64,000 nucleotides of DNA from Paenibacillus barcinonensis (GCF_003217495.1 NZ_QJSW01000028.1:1-64000); one strand, 5' to 3'; positions 55,839 through 64,000 are shown, counted from the stretch's first letter. Program-made: numbers and translations. The notes: generated by a model from the sequence alone, not told the origin.

Positions 55839-56531
55839 ATGAATTTGTTAGAAAAGGAAGAACTCGCACGGACCAAAGCAGAGGAATTGGAGCAAGCAAG
55901 TCCTGAGGATATTATTCGATATGCAATTGAAACATTCCCAAACATTACTTTTGCGTGCAGCTTCGGCGCTGAAGATGTTGTGCTCGTAGATATGCTTCAA
56001 AAAATCAGCCCATCCACGGATATTTTTTATCTGGATACTGATTTTCACTTCCAGGAAACGTATGATACGCGTGACCGGATGCAGGAGAAGTATAACCTTG
56101 ATTTTGTAAAAGTATCGCCTAAAATTACACCAGAAGAACAGGCTGCCCGGCACGGGGAAGAGCTGTGGAAATCAGATCCTAATGCCTGCTGTAATATTCG
56201 CAAGGTAGAGCCGTTAACTCGTATTCTTTCGCAGTACGATGCTTGGATTACAGGTATCCGCAGGGATCAGGCTCCAACACGTGCGAACGCAAAGAAGGTT
56301 GAATATGATGCAAAATTTGGACTGATGAAATTTAACCCGATTGCACATTGGACGAGTGACGATGTGTGGGAATACATTCGCGCCAATAACGTGACATATA
56401 ATCCGCTACACGATCAGAACTATCCGAGTATCGGCTGCGAGCACTGTACACGTCAGGTAATGCCTGGTGAAGATCCACGTGCAGGACGCTGGTCTGGCAA
56501 TGACAAAACGGAATGTGGTCTGCACAAATAA
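55839..56531 (+). CDS. cysH: Phosphoadenylyl/adenylyl-sulfate reductase (iron-sulfur type)
   Basis: A 230-residue enzyme that reduces activated sulfate to sulfite with thioredoxin. The PP-loop is FACSFGAEDVVLVD. The cysteine motifs CCNIRKVEPL and IGCEHCTRQV are those that bind a [4Fe-4S] cluster in enzymes that can use adenylyl sulfate (APS) directly, and the catalytic Cys is in the C-terminal TECGLHK. ATG 55839 is preferred, with AAAAGGA upstream; ATG 55815 is possible. sat follows after 102 bases, and no APS kinase gene (cysC) is adjacent, agreeing with direct APS reduction. Confidence 0.93.
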   Translation: MNLLEKEELARTKAEELEQASPEDIIRYAIETFPNITFACSFGAEDVVLVDMLQKISPSTDIFYLDTDFHFQETYDTRDRMQEKYNLDFVKVSPKITPEEQAARHGEELWKSDPNACCNIRKVEPLTRILSQYDAWITGIRRDQAPTRANAKKVEYDAKFGLMKFNPIAHWTSDDVWEYIRANNVTYNPLHDQNYPSIGCEHCTRQVMPGEDPRAGRWSGNDKTECGLHK

Positions 56532-56633
56532 ACGTTTGATGAGGGCGTAATTGCCCGTAGCTGTATAAGGAGCATTTGATGATGATGCGCATGGCATTAC
56601 AATAAAAGGATGGATATATAAGGAGCTGACAAG

Positions 56634-57803
56634 ATGACTTCGATTCTGCCTCATGGAGGTACGCTGGTACAGCGTGTCGTACAAGGAGAAGAACGTGAAC
56701 GTTTGCTGCAGGATAGCAACAGCCTTTCCTCACTGCGTATTAATGCCTGGACGATTTCCGACCTCGACTTGATCGGTGTAGGTGCTTTCTCGCCGCTTGA
56801 AGGATTTATGAACGAGGAGGATTATCAATCGGTTGTGTCCCGTATGCGCTTGGCAAATGGTACGGTATGGAGCATACCGATCACACTTGCTGTCGATGCC
56901 CAACAGGCTGCAGTCCTTCGCCTGGGGGAAACAGTAGCCCTTGTTGGTGAAGAGGATGGGGTGACCTACGGATTGCTTGAGGTTCAAAGCATCTATGAGG
57001 TGGATCAGGGAGAGGAAGCGCGTCGTGTGTTCAAAACCGATGATCCAGAGCATCCCGGTGTGAAAAAGCTGCTGGAGCGCCCGGCAACCTATGTAGGAGG
57101 TCCAATTCAGGTGTTAAATCGACCGAAGCCGGCCAAGTTCGAAGAGTTCTATTACGACCCGGCAGAGACACGCCGTATTTTTCAGGAAAAGGGCTGGAAA
57201 ACGGTTGTGGGTTTTCAGACTCGTAATCCGGTGCACCGTGCGCATGAGTATATTCAGAAAAGTGCGATGGAAATCGTGGATGCCCTCTTTCTGAATCCGC
57301 TGGTGGGCGAAACGAAGTCCGATGATGTACCTGCTGATGTTCGGATGAAAAGTTATCTGGTGCTGCTGGAAAATTATTATCCTGCTGATCGTGCGTTTCT
57401 GGGGGTATTCCCGGCGGCGATGCGGTACGCTGGACCACGGGAAGCGATTTTCCATGCGATGGTACGTAAAAATTATGGCTGCACCCACTTTATCGTTGGT
57501 CGTGATCATGCAGGTGTAGGGGATTATTATGGAACGTATGAGGCGCAGGAGATCTTCATTAATTTTACAGCTGAGGAGCTAGGGATTACACCGCTGTTTT
57601 TTGAGCACAGCTTTTTCTGCACGAAATGTGGAAATATGGCTTCCAGCAAAACATGTCCACATGGCAAGGAGCACCACCTGACATTGTCAGGTACCAAAGT
57701 ACGCGCATTGCTGCGCGATGGTCAGTGTCCGCCGCCGGAATTCACACGTCCTGAGGTTGCTGAAGTGCTGATTGAGGGCATGGCAGAGCAAGTCCACTCG
57801 TAA
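56634..57803 (+). CDS. sat: Sulfate adenylyltransferase (ATP sulfurylase)
   Basis: A 389-residue enzyme that makes adenylyl sulfate (APS) from ATP and sulfate. The catalytic [12 protein letters not shown] motif (about 198-209) and [15 protein letters not shown] are present. A cysteine/histidine cluster ([19 protein letters not shown]) near the end may bind zinc. It is the single-domain form without APS kinase. AAGGAG precedes ATG 56634. It works with CysH in sulfate assimilation, feeding the cysE product toward cysteine. Confidence 0.95.
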   Translation: MTSILPHGGTLVQRVVQGEERERLLQDSNSLSSLRINAWTISDLDLIGVGAFSPLEGFMNEEDYQSVVSRMRLANGTVWSIPITLAVDAQQAAVLRLGETVALVGEEDGVTYGLLEVQSIYEVDQGEEARRVFKTDDPEHPGVKKLLERPATYVGGPIQVLNRPKPAKFEEFYYDPAETRRIFQEKGWKTVVGFQTRNPVHRAHEYIQKSAMEIVDALFLNPLVGETKSDDVPADVRMKSYLVLLENYYPADRAFLGVFPAAMRYAGPREAIFHAMVRKNYGCTHFIVGRDHAGVGDYYGTYEAQEIFINFTAEELGITPLFFEHSFFCTKCGNMASSKTCPHGKEHHLTLSGTKVRALLRDGQCPPPEFTRPEVAEVLIEGMAEQVHS

Positions 57804-57805
57804 GG

Positions 57806-57834
57806 GTATATTTGTCCATCTTGTCCCATATAGA
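57806..57834 (+). promoter_or_regulatory. Candidate sigma-E promoter of cwlD
   Basis: GTATATT (57806-57812) and CATATAGA (57827-57834) with 14 bp between resemble the mother-cell sigma-E consensus (about KMATATT, then CATACANT). B. subtilis cwlD is known to be made during sporulation, which supports the reading. Confidence 0.5.
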
Positions 57835-57871
57835 TGATTAGAGTCATTTATAGGGACGAGGTGGTTTTTTT

Positions 57872-58627
57872 ATGCGCAAAAACATGGGGAAACATCTGGT
57901 GGTCTGGATCAGATTAAAGACAGTGAAGAGGGTTATGCTCAGTCTATGCTTGTTGGCCATGTTTGTGGCCGTTGTTTCGTATGAGATGCCTTCTGCCAAA
58001 ACGTCGGGCTATTGGAGTTTGCCATTGGCAGGCAAGGTCATCGCCATTGATGCGGGACATGGGGGACCGGATGGCGGCGCTGTAAGCAGACAGGGGGTTA
58101 TCGAGAAGGACATCAACTTGTCCATCGCGCTGTATGTGAGAGACTATTTGCAGCAGGCCGGGGCACTTGTTGTCATGACTCGTGAGATGGATAAGGATCT
58201 TGCCGATGAAGGCACAAGGGGATATTCCAAGCGCAAAACGGAGGATCTCAAGCAAAGAGTACGGCGCATTGAAGACAAACAAGCAGATCTGTTTATCAGT
58301 ATTCATATGAATAGTGTACCTTCCAACCGCTGGAGCGGCGCACAGGTGTTCTACACCCCGAATCACCCCGATAATGAAGGACTCGCAAATTTGCTGCAAG
58401 CTGAGATGATTCGTAATCTGGAAAATACAGATCGGATCGCCAAAACGGTGAATACCGTTTATCTGCTGCAGGCTCTGAAAATGCCTTCAGCACTCGTTGA
58501 AGTTGGCTTTCTGTCACATCCTCAGGAGGCGCGTATGCTTGCAGATGAAACGTATCAACGCAAGGTAGCGGCATCCATTTATAACGGGATTCTCAGATAT
58601 TCCGCAGGAGAACGTCCGAAAAGTTAG
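57872..58627 (+). CDS. cwlD: Spore cortex N-acetylmuramoyl-L-alanine amidase CwlD
   Basis: A 251-residue amidase_3 enzyme needed, with PdaA, to make muramic-delta-lactam in the spore cortex, the mark recognised at germination. A signal-anchor segment (about 19-37) precedes the catalytic domain with zinc residues in AIDAGHGGPDGGA (His), a following Glu (VIEKDINL), SIHMNS (His) and the catalytic Glu in LVEVGFLSHPQEA. GAGGTGG precedes ATG 57872. It is grouped with other spore genes. Confidence 0.93.
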   Translation: MRKNMGKHLVVWIRLKTVKRVMLSLCLLAMFVAVVSYEMPSAKTSGYWSLPLAGKVIAIDAGHGGPDGGAVSRQGVIEKDINLSIALYVRDYLQQAGALVVMTREMDKDLADEGTRGYSKRKTEDLKQRVRRIEDKQADLFISIHMNSVPSNRWSGAQVFYTPNHPDNEGLANLLQAEMIRNLENTDRIAKTVNTVYLLQALKMPSALVEVGFLSHPQEARMLADETYQRKVAASIYNGILRYSAGERPKS

Positions 58628-58654
58628 TCATAAGAAGAAAGGTAGTGCTATAAT
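58625..58654 (+). promoter_or_regulatory. Candidate promoter of mrp (extended -10)
   Basis: TGCTATAAT (58646-58654) is an extended -10 with TAGTCA (58625-58630) as a weak -35 box, 18 bp apart. Confidence 0.5.
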
Positions 58655-58705
58655 TGGAACAGCATACCTAATACATGCCAATAGATAAAACCGAGGTGCT
58701 GTCTG

Positions 58706-59806
58706 ATGTTATCTAAAGAACAGATACTTGAAATTTTACAGCCATTACAGGAACCGCAGCTTGCACGAAGCTTGACGGAGCTGGGATGGATTCGTGACAT
58801 TATGGTGAAAGAACATCATGTGGCATTAAGTATAATGACACTGGAGAATCGACCAGAAGATGCAACCGCTTTAACGGATGCTGCGCGTAACCTGCTTGCT
58901 CAGCATGGGGTGAAGGATGTACACGTTCGCATACGTGTAGCGTCTGAGCATGACCGTGAGAGTCTTAACGCAGGACAGGGAGATCAGGCCCAGGATCAGG
59001 ATGAGGTGCTTGTAAAAGGGCATGCAGCAGGTCTGGATGGTCATGAGTTGCTCAGTTCCGAGTCCGGGGTCCGATATATCGCTGTGGCGAGTGGTAAAGG
59101 CGGGGTTGGTAAATCCACCGTTACCGTTAACCTGGCGGCAGCTTTGGCTCGTCAGGGGAAAAAGGTTGGCCTCATTGATGCCGACATTTATGGGTTCAGT
59201 GTGCCTGATATGATGGGCATCGAGGAGTATCCGGTTGTTGAAGATGGCGTTATTCAGCCGGTGGAACGTTTTGGTGTCAAAGTCATGTCAATGGGTTTCT
59301 TCATCCGGGAAAATAACCCTGTCATTTGGCGCGGGCCGATGCTCGGCCGCATGCTGCGTCAGTTCTTCACCGATGTACAATGGGGAGAACTGGACTATAT
59401 GCTGCTTGATTTGCCACCAGGAACAGGCGATGTAGCTCTAGATGTGCATCAGATGTTACCGCAGAGTAAAGAAATTATCGTGACAACTCCGCATGCTACG
59501 GCAGCCTTTGTTGCCGCACGAGCTGGCGCAATGGCGATTCAGACGGAGCATGAACTGCTTGGTGTTATTGAGAATATGGCGTATTACGAATGTGGCAGCT
59601 GTGGAGAGAAGGACTATGTCTTTGGACGTGGTGGCGGTGGACGGCTGGCGGAGAGTCTGCATACCGTACTGCTTGCCCAGATTCCATTGGGAACACCGGA
59701 CAACCACCCTTCCGAACCAGATTTCTCACCGTCTGTTTACAAGGCAGAAACATCCATTGGGGCCATTTATGATGAGGTTGCCCGCAACATTGAGTCCAAT
59801 TTTTAG
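58706..59806 (+). CDS. Mrp/ApbC family P-loop ATPase (SalA-like)
   Basis: A 366-residue protein with an N-terminal DUF59/MIP18-like domain (about 1-80) and a ParA-type ATPase domain with deviant Walker A SGKGGVGKST near 129-138 and LLDLPPGTGD. Members carry iron-sulfur clusters to target enzymes; the CGSCG motif (YECGSCGEKDY) near the C-terminus could hold one. In B. subtilis the same position is held by salA (mrp), which also affects protease genes through ScoC. GAGGTG precedes ATG 58706. Confidence 0.9.
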   Translation: MLSKEQILEILQPLQEPQLARSLTELGWIRDIMVKEHHVALSIMTLENRPEDATALTDAARNLLAQHGVKDVHVRIRVASEHDRESLNAGQGDQAQDQDEVLVKGHAAGLDGHELLSSESGVRYIAVASGKGGVGKSTVTVNLAAALARQGKKVGLIDADIYGFSVPDMMGIEEYPVVEDGVIQPVERFGVKVMSMGFFIRENNPVIWRGPMLGRMLRQFFTDVQWGELDYMLLDLPPGTGDVALDVHQMLPQSKEIIVTTPHATAAFVAARAGAMAIQTEHELLGVIENMAYYECGSCGEKDYVFGRGGGGRLAESLHTVLLAQIPLGTPDNHPSEPDFSPSVYKAETSIGAIYDEVARNIESNF

Positions 59807-59818
59807 TGAGAGCACATA

Positions 59819-59858
59819 CAAAAAGCCTGCGTCCTTTGAATGGAATGCAGGCTTTTTT
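59819..59858. terminator. Bidirectional terminator between mrp and gerD
   Basis: AAAAAGCCTGC pairs with GCAGGCTTTTT around a 16-base loop; the A and T runs on both sides serve both strands. Confidence 0.9.
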
Positions 59859-59987
59859 GATATCAGCACAAGCGAGTTTTACCATCATTCATCATTCTCT
59901 TCACAAACGATTATCTTCATTCTTCTCAACACTATGTTCATTTTCAATTGGCATCGTGTGCTGGCTTGTTAAGCCAAAACAATTGAC

Positions 59988-60722
59988 TTATGAACCGCCT
60001 CCACCACTGGAGTCACCACTGCCACCATCGCCACTGTCCTGACCACCGGCTTCCTGCCCCTTTTGCCCGCCACCACTTTCGGTTTTAGGCTGTAGCTCTT
60101 CTTGTACAACTTTTTTCAGCAGAGTGAGCACTTCCATACGGAACAATGGATTCTGCATCACTTCCTGCATAACGGTCATCGTCTGTTTGCGATATTCCGG
60201 AGTTTTGGTCATATCCATAAACATTTTGGACACTTCAGGTGATTTCATGATGTCCGCTATGGACTTTTGATAAGTGGGGTCTTTGATCAGCTGCATATGG
60301 AGCTGCTTGCTTTGCGCATTGATCGCTTTGGCGAATTCACCCGCAAATTGCGGATCGGTCATAATTTTCTCGAATTCCTTCTGGTATTCAGGAGCGGTGA
60401 TGGTATCTTTTACGGCAATACGTATTTGTTCCGAAGATTGCATAGGCATTAACATTTTCATCCCAACTGTTCCTGAACCCCCGCCAGACCCTCCACCTCC
60501 TTCGGAGCCGCCGCCCCCACCCCCACCGGATGAGCTTTGTCCCGTAAGAGCCTCTTCTACTGCTTTTTTGCCTTCATCACTTTTCAAAATATCAACGACC
60601 ATCGTTTTCATCTCTTTATAACTGCCCTGAGGAGGCGAAGAACTTTGATCTGAACCGCAGCCGGCAAGCATGACGGATAACCCGAGCACGGTACAGCACA
60701 GCTGCCATATAGGCCGTTTCAT
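59988..60722 (-). CDS. gerD: Spore germination lipoprotein GerD
   Basis: A 244-residue lipoprotein of the spore inner membrane that clusters the nutrient receptors into the germinosome. The lipobox LAGC puts the lipid on Cys22 after a short signal peptide. The conserved helical core runs about residues 95-205 (with repeated KDPTYQKSI-like units); it is flanked by two glycine/serine-rich low-complexity stretches (about 63-80 and 215-244). AAGGAGGGA precedes the start. A sigma-G-like promoter lies upstream. It faces mrp and is divergent from kbaA. Confidence 0.92.
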   Translation of the reverse strand: MKRPIWQLCCTVLGLSVMLAGCGSDQSSSPPQGSYKEMKTMVVDILKSDEGKKAVEEALTGQSSSGGGGGGGSEGGGGSGGGSGTVGMKMLMPMQSSEQIRIAVKDTITAPEYQKEFEKIMTDPQFAGEFAKAINAQSKQLHMQLIKDPTYQKSIADIMKSPEVSKMFMDMTKTPEYRKQTMTVMQEVMQNPLFRMEVLTLLKKVVQEELQPKTESGGGQKGQEAGGQDSGDGGSGDSSGGGGS

Positions 60723-60755
60723 GTGTACAATCCCTCCTTGATTAGATACTGGATG

Positions 60756-60785
60756 TAGTATGTGATGGGAAAGGGGGAAATATGT
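60756..60785 (-). promoter_or_regulatory. Candidate sigma-G promoter of gerD
   Basis: Read on the minus strand, ACATA (60785-60781) and CATACTA (60762-60756) are 18 bp apart and fit the sigma-G/F consensus (GHATR, then CATNHTA) in 11 of 12 positions. gerD is sigma-G dependent in B. subtilis. Confidence 0.65.
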
Positions 60786-60847
60786 TGAGCAATGATGGTT
60801 TTTTGCTGTGAAGGTTGGTAAAATAAACTCTCGGGGGTGGAAAACAT

Positions 60848-61480
60848 TTGAATTTGCGTAGATGGTTTTTCCTGTTTTGGACAGCCTTGCTGATTGGCGC
60901 CGCAGGAGCGTTAGCCACGGGCTTGATTATGATGCTGGTAAACGGGGAGAAAACAAACGGAATAGCTGATTTTATGCTGTATCTTCTAATTCTGTTTGGC
61001 TCCGGAGTGATGATTAGCGTATATTCACAAATGGGTTTCTTTGCATATCTCATATTAAATTATATGGGGAAAGGTGTATTTCCAAAACGCGGGTGGCAAA
61101 TCGTGCAGATTGTGCTGACCGTGCTGGCACTGCTGGATGTTATGTTTTTACGGCTCTTTGTTGGCGGTGAGCGGGAGCGCATCTCGGATATTGTACTGGG
61201 ACTGCTCATTTTGGCGGCCGCAATTGTTACCGCTTACGTAAAAGTAAAGCAAACTCATATCTCCGCGCTGGTGCCCACACTCTTTTTTATGATCGCGGTT
61301 ACCTCAGTGGAGACCATCGGCGTATTGCGTATTGATGTCAACGCGGCTACCATCTTTATTGTGGTCCCTTTGCTCCTGTGTAATGCATACCAGATGCTAA
61401 TTCTGCACAAGCTGGTCAATAATTCAGAAGAGGGATCGGCTGAGCCTGCGGGCAGACCCATTAAGGAGAGCAGGGCATAA
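60848..61480 (+). CDS. kbaA: KinB-signalling pathway activator KbaA
   Basis: A 210-residue integral membrane protein with about six hydrophobic segments (starting near residues 7, 43, 85, 112, 139 and 165). In B. subtilis KbaA is needed for activation of the sporulation kinase KinB. The start is TTG 60848 behind GGGGGTGG. It is convergent with pdaB through a shared terminator. A kinB gene is not present in the window. Confidence 0.88.
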   Translation: MNLRRWFFLFWTALLIGAAGALATGLIMMLVNGEKTNGIADFMLYLLILFGSGVMISVYSQMGFFAYLILNYMGKGVFPKRGWQIVQIVLTVLALLDVMFLRLFVGGERERISDIVLGLLILAAAIVTAYVKVKQTHISALVPTLFFMIAVTSVETIGVLRIDVNAATIFIVVPLLLCNAYQMLILHKLVNNSEEGSAEPAGRPIKESRA

Positions 61481-61544
61481 GAGATAGCACGCTTCACTAG
61501 AAGCGTCAATACGAATAAGGCGTCATCTTTTAAAAATAAACACC

Positions 61545-61571
61545 AAAAGAGCTAACGATGTTAGCTCTTTT
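61545..61571. terminator. Bidirectional terminator between kbaA and pdaB
   Basis: AAAAGAGCTAAC is perfectly complementary to GTTAGCTCTTTT around GAT. It stops both convergent genes. Confidence 0.92.
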
Positions 61572-61596
61572 CAACTTTTACTTGTTTTGTTGCACG

Positions 61597-62373
61597 CTAT
61601 TGGCCGCTGGCTTGATCACGGACCTCTTTACCCTCTACACTGGAGTGGCTCAGTAGCTCGGATACAGTCACAAAATCATAGCCCTGATTTTTCAACTTAT
61701 CAATGATGACGGGCAGTGCTTCGTGCGTTTGTTTCGAAGAGTCGCTGGCATGCAGCAGCACGATATCACCCGGATGGGCTTTGCTGACTACGCGATCCAC
61801 AATCGTCTGTACACCAGGGTTTTTCCAATCCAATGAATCGGTATCCCACTGCACGACCTGATAGTTGAGACTGCTCGCAACCTGAAGCACACGTTTATCA
61901 AAATCACCATTAGGCAAACGAAGTAATTTCGGTTCTTTTCCCGTTAAATCGGTTAAAATGCTGTGAGCTGTCGAAATTTCCTTACGGATTTGCTCTTCAG
62001 TCAAACTGCTGTAATTTTCGTGTCTGTGGCCATGACTGCCAATCTCGTACCCTGCGTCCTTGATGGCGGTGACAATCTCAGGGTGGGTTTTGCTCCAGGG
62101 CGAGGATAGGAAAAAGGTGGCCTTTTGCACTTTATTATCCTGAAGCACCTTCAAGATCGGCTCTGTCCGTTTATCACCCCAGCTAATATCAAAGGTAAGT
62201 GCAATGACCTTCTTATCGGTTGGAACACTGTAGACGGCGGAAGGTGCTTCCTCCGAAAATACAGACACGTTGCCGCTTTCCAGGTAGATAATACCGATTG
62301 CAAAGATGGCAGCAACGAGCACAATCAGGTTACGTTTGATTTTTTTGCCGCTGAATACATAGAACGAGTTCAT
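61597..62373 (-). CDS. pdaB: Polysaccharide deacetylase family sporulation protein PdaB
   Basis: A 258-residue protein of the NodB-homology family needed to keep spores stable in B. subtilis. One membrane span (about 14-32) anchors it. Motif 1 reads TFDISWGD instead of the usual TFDDG, a known feature of the PdaB subgroup, and motif 2 is SHGHRH with both metal histidines. LRLPNGDFD replaces the usual RxPyG motif. Deacetylase activity in this subgroup is doubtful. A GAGAGGGG site precedes the start. Confidence 0.92.
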   Translation of the reverse strand: MNSFYVFSGKKIKRNLIVLVAAIFAIGIIYLESGNVSVFSEEAPSAVYSVPTDKKVIALTFDISWGDKRTEPILKVLQDNKVQKATFFLSSPWSKTHPEIVTAIKDAGYEIGSHGHRHENYSSLTEEQIRKEISTAHSILTDLTGKEPKLLRLPNGDFDKRVLQVASSLNYQVVQWDTDSLDWKNPGVQTIVDRVVSKAHPGDIVLLHASDSSKQTHEALPVIIDKLKNQGYDFVTVSELLSHSSVEGKEVRDQASGQ

Positions 62374-62420
62374 TTCGCTAAGCGCCCCTCTCCCAATAAA
62401 GAAATGCTTGTTTACTTTTC

Positions 62421-62448
62421 AATGTATGCTCGTACGGCTCAGTTATTC
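62421..62448 (-). promoter_or_regulatory. Candidate sigma-E promoter of pdaB
   Basis: On the minus strand, GAATAAC (62448-62442) and CATACATT (62428-62421) are 13 bp apart; the -10 box is a perfect sigma-E match and the -35 is moderate. Confidence 0.5.
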
Positions 62449-62495
62449 GTTTTACATCATTGATTGTCCATCATTTCGTTCAACAGGAGGTTGTT

Positions 62496-63113
62496 ATGTT
62501 AAAATTCAGTGCATTTATGAGAGATATGAGCAAGATTCGGGGGGCATTAGTCTGGTCTTTCCTGCTGTTTGCAGTAGGTATAGGAGCGGGCTGGGTAAGC
62601 ACAGGGCCATTGGAGCAGCTCTTGCTGAACCAGATTGAAGGGCTTCGCCAGGTCAGTCAACAACTGGAGCAAGGGGGGAATGTACAGTGGAATTTCTTCC
62701 TGCTCATTTTTTTTAATAACGCTATAAAGAGTGTGCTGGTTATATATGCGGGTATTTTCTTCGGCATCTTGCCCATTGTTTTTCTTTTAATTAACGGGAT
62801 GGTGCTCGGTTTCGTTGTTCATACAACGATGAATCATGGAGCAAGTTTTTTCGATATCGTTGTTAAAGGCTTACTTCCTCACGGAATTATCGAGATCCCG
62901 GTAATTATTATTGCATGTGCGTTTGGATTAAAATTTGGTGGTTTAACGATAAGCAGCCTTGCTCAATTGGGGGGAGAGAAGAGAGCATTGATCGGTACAC
63001 GGTGGAAGGAGTTTGCGAAAATGACGGTAACAGCAAGCTTCTGGGTGGTCATCCTGCTTTTTGTTGCTGCAATTATCGAGAGCACACTGACCTATGCGCT
63101 TGTAAGAGGATAA
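62496..63113 (+). CDS. spoIIM: Stage II sporulation protein M
   Basis: A 205-residue membrane protein of the SpoIIM/DUF95 family with about five spans. In sporulation SpoIIM works with SpoIID and SpoIIP in engulfment. The segment FFNNAIKSVLVIYAG and HGIIEIPVIIIA are typical of the family. ATG 62496 follows ACAGGAGG; the longer frame from 62460 is rejected. spoIID and spoIIP are not in the window, and a non-sporulation SpoIIM-like role cannot be excluded. Confidence 0.88.
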   Translation: MLKFSAFMRDMSKIRGALVWSFLLFAVGIGAGWVSTGPLEQLLLNQIEGLRQVSQQLEQGGNVQWNFFLLIFFNNAIKSVLVIYAGIFFGILPIVFLLINGMVLGFVVHTTMNHGASFFDIVVKGLLPHGIIEIPVIIIACAFGLKFGGLTISSLAQLGGEKRALIGTRWKEFAKMTVTASFWVVILLFVAAIIESTLTYALVRG

Positions 63114-63222
63114 ATGTTTTGTGAAATTTATGATACCCAGCATTCATAAATTCCCAGAAAGTTGACCATAACAATAAAACGGGTTTCGGCAAGCAGGAGA
63201 TCAGAGATCGTTAGGGAGTGCT

Positions 63223-63441
63223 ATGAAACTTACTGAAGTGCATGTTTTACCGCCTTTTCGCCCCATGCTGCGTCACTTTCCCTTGAAGTGCCCCGGCACG
63301 TCTGCGGAAAAATTCTGGCTTGGAACGAAGATTCAGCAAAATCTGCTTTCTTCAGCGTTTTCAGACAAACCCCAATCCATCATGTTGCTGAAAAACGCAA
63401 GTGTGACTATAGAGGATATGTACAAAAAGGAGAACTCTTAA
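63223..63441 (+). CDS. Possible small protein of unknown function
   Basis: A 72-residue frame I do not recognise. For it: AGGGAGTG is placed before ATG 63223, and the stop overlaps the next start (TAATG at 63439-63443), a sign of coupling. Against it: the composition is unremarkable, there is no known domain or membrane segment, and there is no clear promoter. It could be a chance frame in the leader of the next gene. Confidence 0.3.
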   Translation: MKLTEVHVLPPFRPMLRHFPLKCPGTSAEKFWLGTKIQQNLLSSAFSDKPQSIMLLKNASVTIEDMYKKENS

Positions 63442-63671
63442 TGCTGGGTATGCTATTTAACGAGAAGGAATGTAAAGAGCTGGACTATGTATTACGCAAA
63501 GAATTGGATGAAATGCTGTTTGATCTAAGTGATCATCGTCTTGACCAGGAGATTAAACATGCTATTGCCAGTCGGTACAAGACGGTATTCCGCATGTATG
63601 CACGGTTTGCCCCGCCTAAAGAGTTATCCAAGTATGCTAGAGGTGGGAAGTTGAAGAAGTCCAGGCCGTGA
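63441..63671 (+). CDS. Small conserved-looking protein of unknown function
   Basis: A 76-residue, highly charged, helix-rich protein (LFNEKECKELDYVLRKELDE near the start, a basic tail ending KLKKSRP). I do not recognise the family. AAAAGGAG at 63424-63431 supports ATG 63441; the longer frame from 63288 adds residues that overlap the neighbouring small frame. It is the last gene before the rRNA-type promoter. Confidence 0.65.
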   Translation: MLGMLFNEKECKELDYVLRKELDEMLFDLSDHRLDQEIKHAIASRYKTVFRMYARFAPPKELSKYARGGKLKKSRP

Positions 63672-63814
63672 AGTAAGGCTGAATATATAAACTCATTCGA
63701 AGTGAAAAGAGGTGGGGCAATCCAGATAGAGCCTGCACCTCTCATTCATTTCATTTGTTAGAAGAAGCTGAAGTCATGAGGGAAAAAAGAATCTGCGTTT
63801 TTGTCGAAATAGGG

Positions 63815-63843
63815 TTGACCTTTCTAATATGATATGGTAAATT
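63815..63843 (+). promoter_or_regulatory. Candidate upstream promoter (P1) of the next rRNA operon
   Basis: TTGACC (63815-63820) and TAAATT (63838-63843) with 17 bp between. Confidence 0.45.
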
Positions 63844-63924
63844 AATTTTCGTTCCTTTTTTTAAGGAATGGATTGCTAAAACAAGCATTTTTGATCACTG
63901 TAATAAAAGTTTTCAAAAAAAGTC

Positions 63925-63953
63925 TTGCAAAGATAATGTGAATGTGATACATT
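63925..63953 (+). promoter_or_regulatory. Candidate main promoter (P2) of the next rRNA operon
   Basis: TTGCAA (63925-63930) and TACATT (63948-63953) with 17 bp between, A/T tracts upstream like an UP element, and the leader motif GTCGCCGCTGAAACGAC just downstream. Confidence 0.6.
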
Positions 63954-64000
63954 ATAAAAGTCGCCGCTGAAACGACGACATGATGAAAACAACGCATTAA

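Larger units (their letters stand above)
63672..64000 (+). other. Gene-free region with rRNA-type promoters
   Basis: No open frame of note. The right half is AT-rich and carries two sigma-A promoters in tandem, the second followed by GTCGCCGCTGAAACGACGAC, a motif that I associate with the leader of Paenibacillus rRNA operons. The window ends before any rRNA sequence. Confidence 0.6.

Noticed and set aside
60274-60621. Proline-rich 115-codon frame opposite gerD
   Set aside because: The PPP stretches are just the complement of the gerD glycine-rich linkers.

Overview
The window is a chromosomal segment from a spore-forming, low-GC Gram-positive bacterium, most likely Paenibacillus or a close relative. 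The evidence is the ctsR-mcsA-mcsB-clpC stress operon, sporulation genes (sigH, cwlD, gerD, kbaA, pdaB, spoIIM), a cysteine T-box before cysE, and the classical Firmicutes order of the large ribosomal and RNA polymerase cluster. Gene order closely follows the Bacillus subtilis region between two rRNA operons: here the window opens with the 3' end of a 23S gene plus 5S rRNA and closes with what looks like another rRNA promoter.

Layout. 1-470: end of an rRNA operon, its terminator and a perfect inverted repeat. 0.5-7 kb: an Eis-like acetyltransferase, then the CtsR-controlled protein quality-control operon. 7-12.4 kb: radA, disA, pssA, a cysteine-rich minus-strand gene and a PIN-TRAM membrane protein. 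12.4-19.6 kb: isoprenoid genes ispD and ispF, gltX, then the T-box-controlled cysE-cysS-mrnC-rlmB-rae1 group. 19.7-20.4 kb: sigH. 20.7-24.1 kb: rpmG-secE-nusG and the L11-L1-L10-L12 genes with an L10 leader. 24.2-32.5 kb: a methyltransferase, rpoB and rpoC. 32.6-37.5 kb: str region (L7Ae-like, S12, S7, EF-G, EF-Tu). 37.7-53.2 kb: S10, spc and alpha operons with secY, adk, map, infA and rpoA. 53.4-55.2 kb: truA, rplM, rpsI. After a 0.6 kb gap without genes come cysH and sat (sulfate assimilation), then 57.8-63.7 kb the spore and germination genes and a few poorly known small genes.

How it works together. Most of the window builds ribosomes and RNA polymerase and exports protein. Around this core sit heat and arginine-phosphorylation quality control, DNA-integrity signalling (RadA and DisA making c-di-AMP), cysteine supply and charging under tRNA-Cys control, and entry into sporulation (SigH, KbaA) followed by spore cortex and germination functions (CwlD, PdaB, GerD), several with plausible sigma-E or sigma-G promoters.

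I found no prophage, insertion sequence, CRISPR array, toxin-antitoxin pair or obvious defence system. The points most worth a second look are the ribosomal protein S12 variant (Arg56 and Ala104 at two streptomycin-resistance positions), an iterated hairpin repeat between infA and rpmJ, a cysteine-rich MazG-like protein that seems to lack a metal-binding acid, the long ctsR and rpoB leaders, the gene-free gap before cysH, and a possible coupled pair of tiny genes near the right end. All function calls come from reading the sequence and remembered families; no database search was run.
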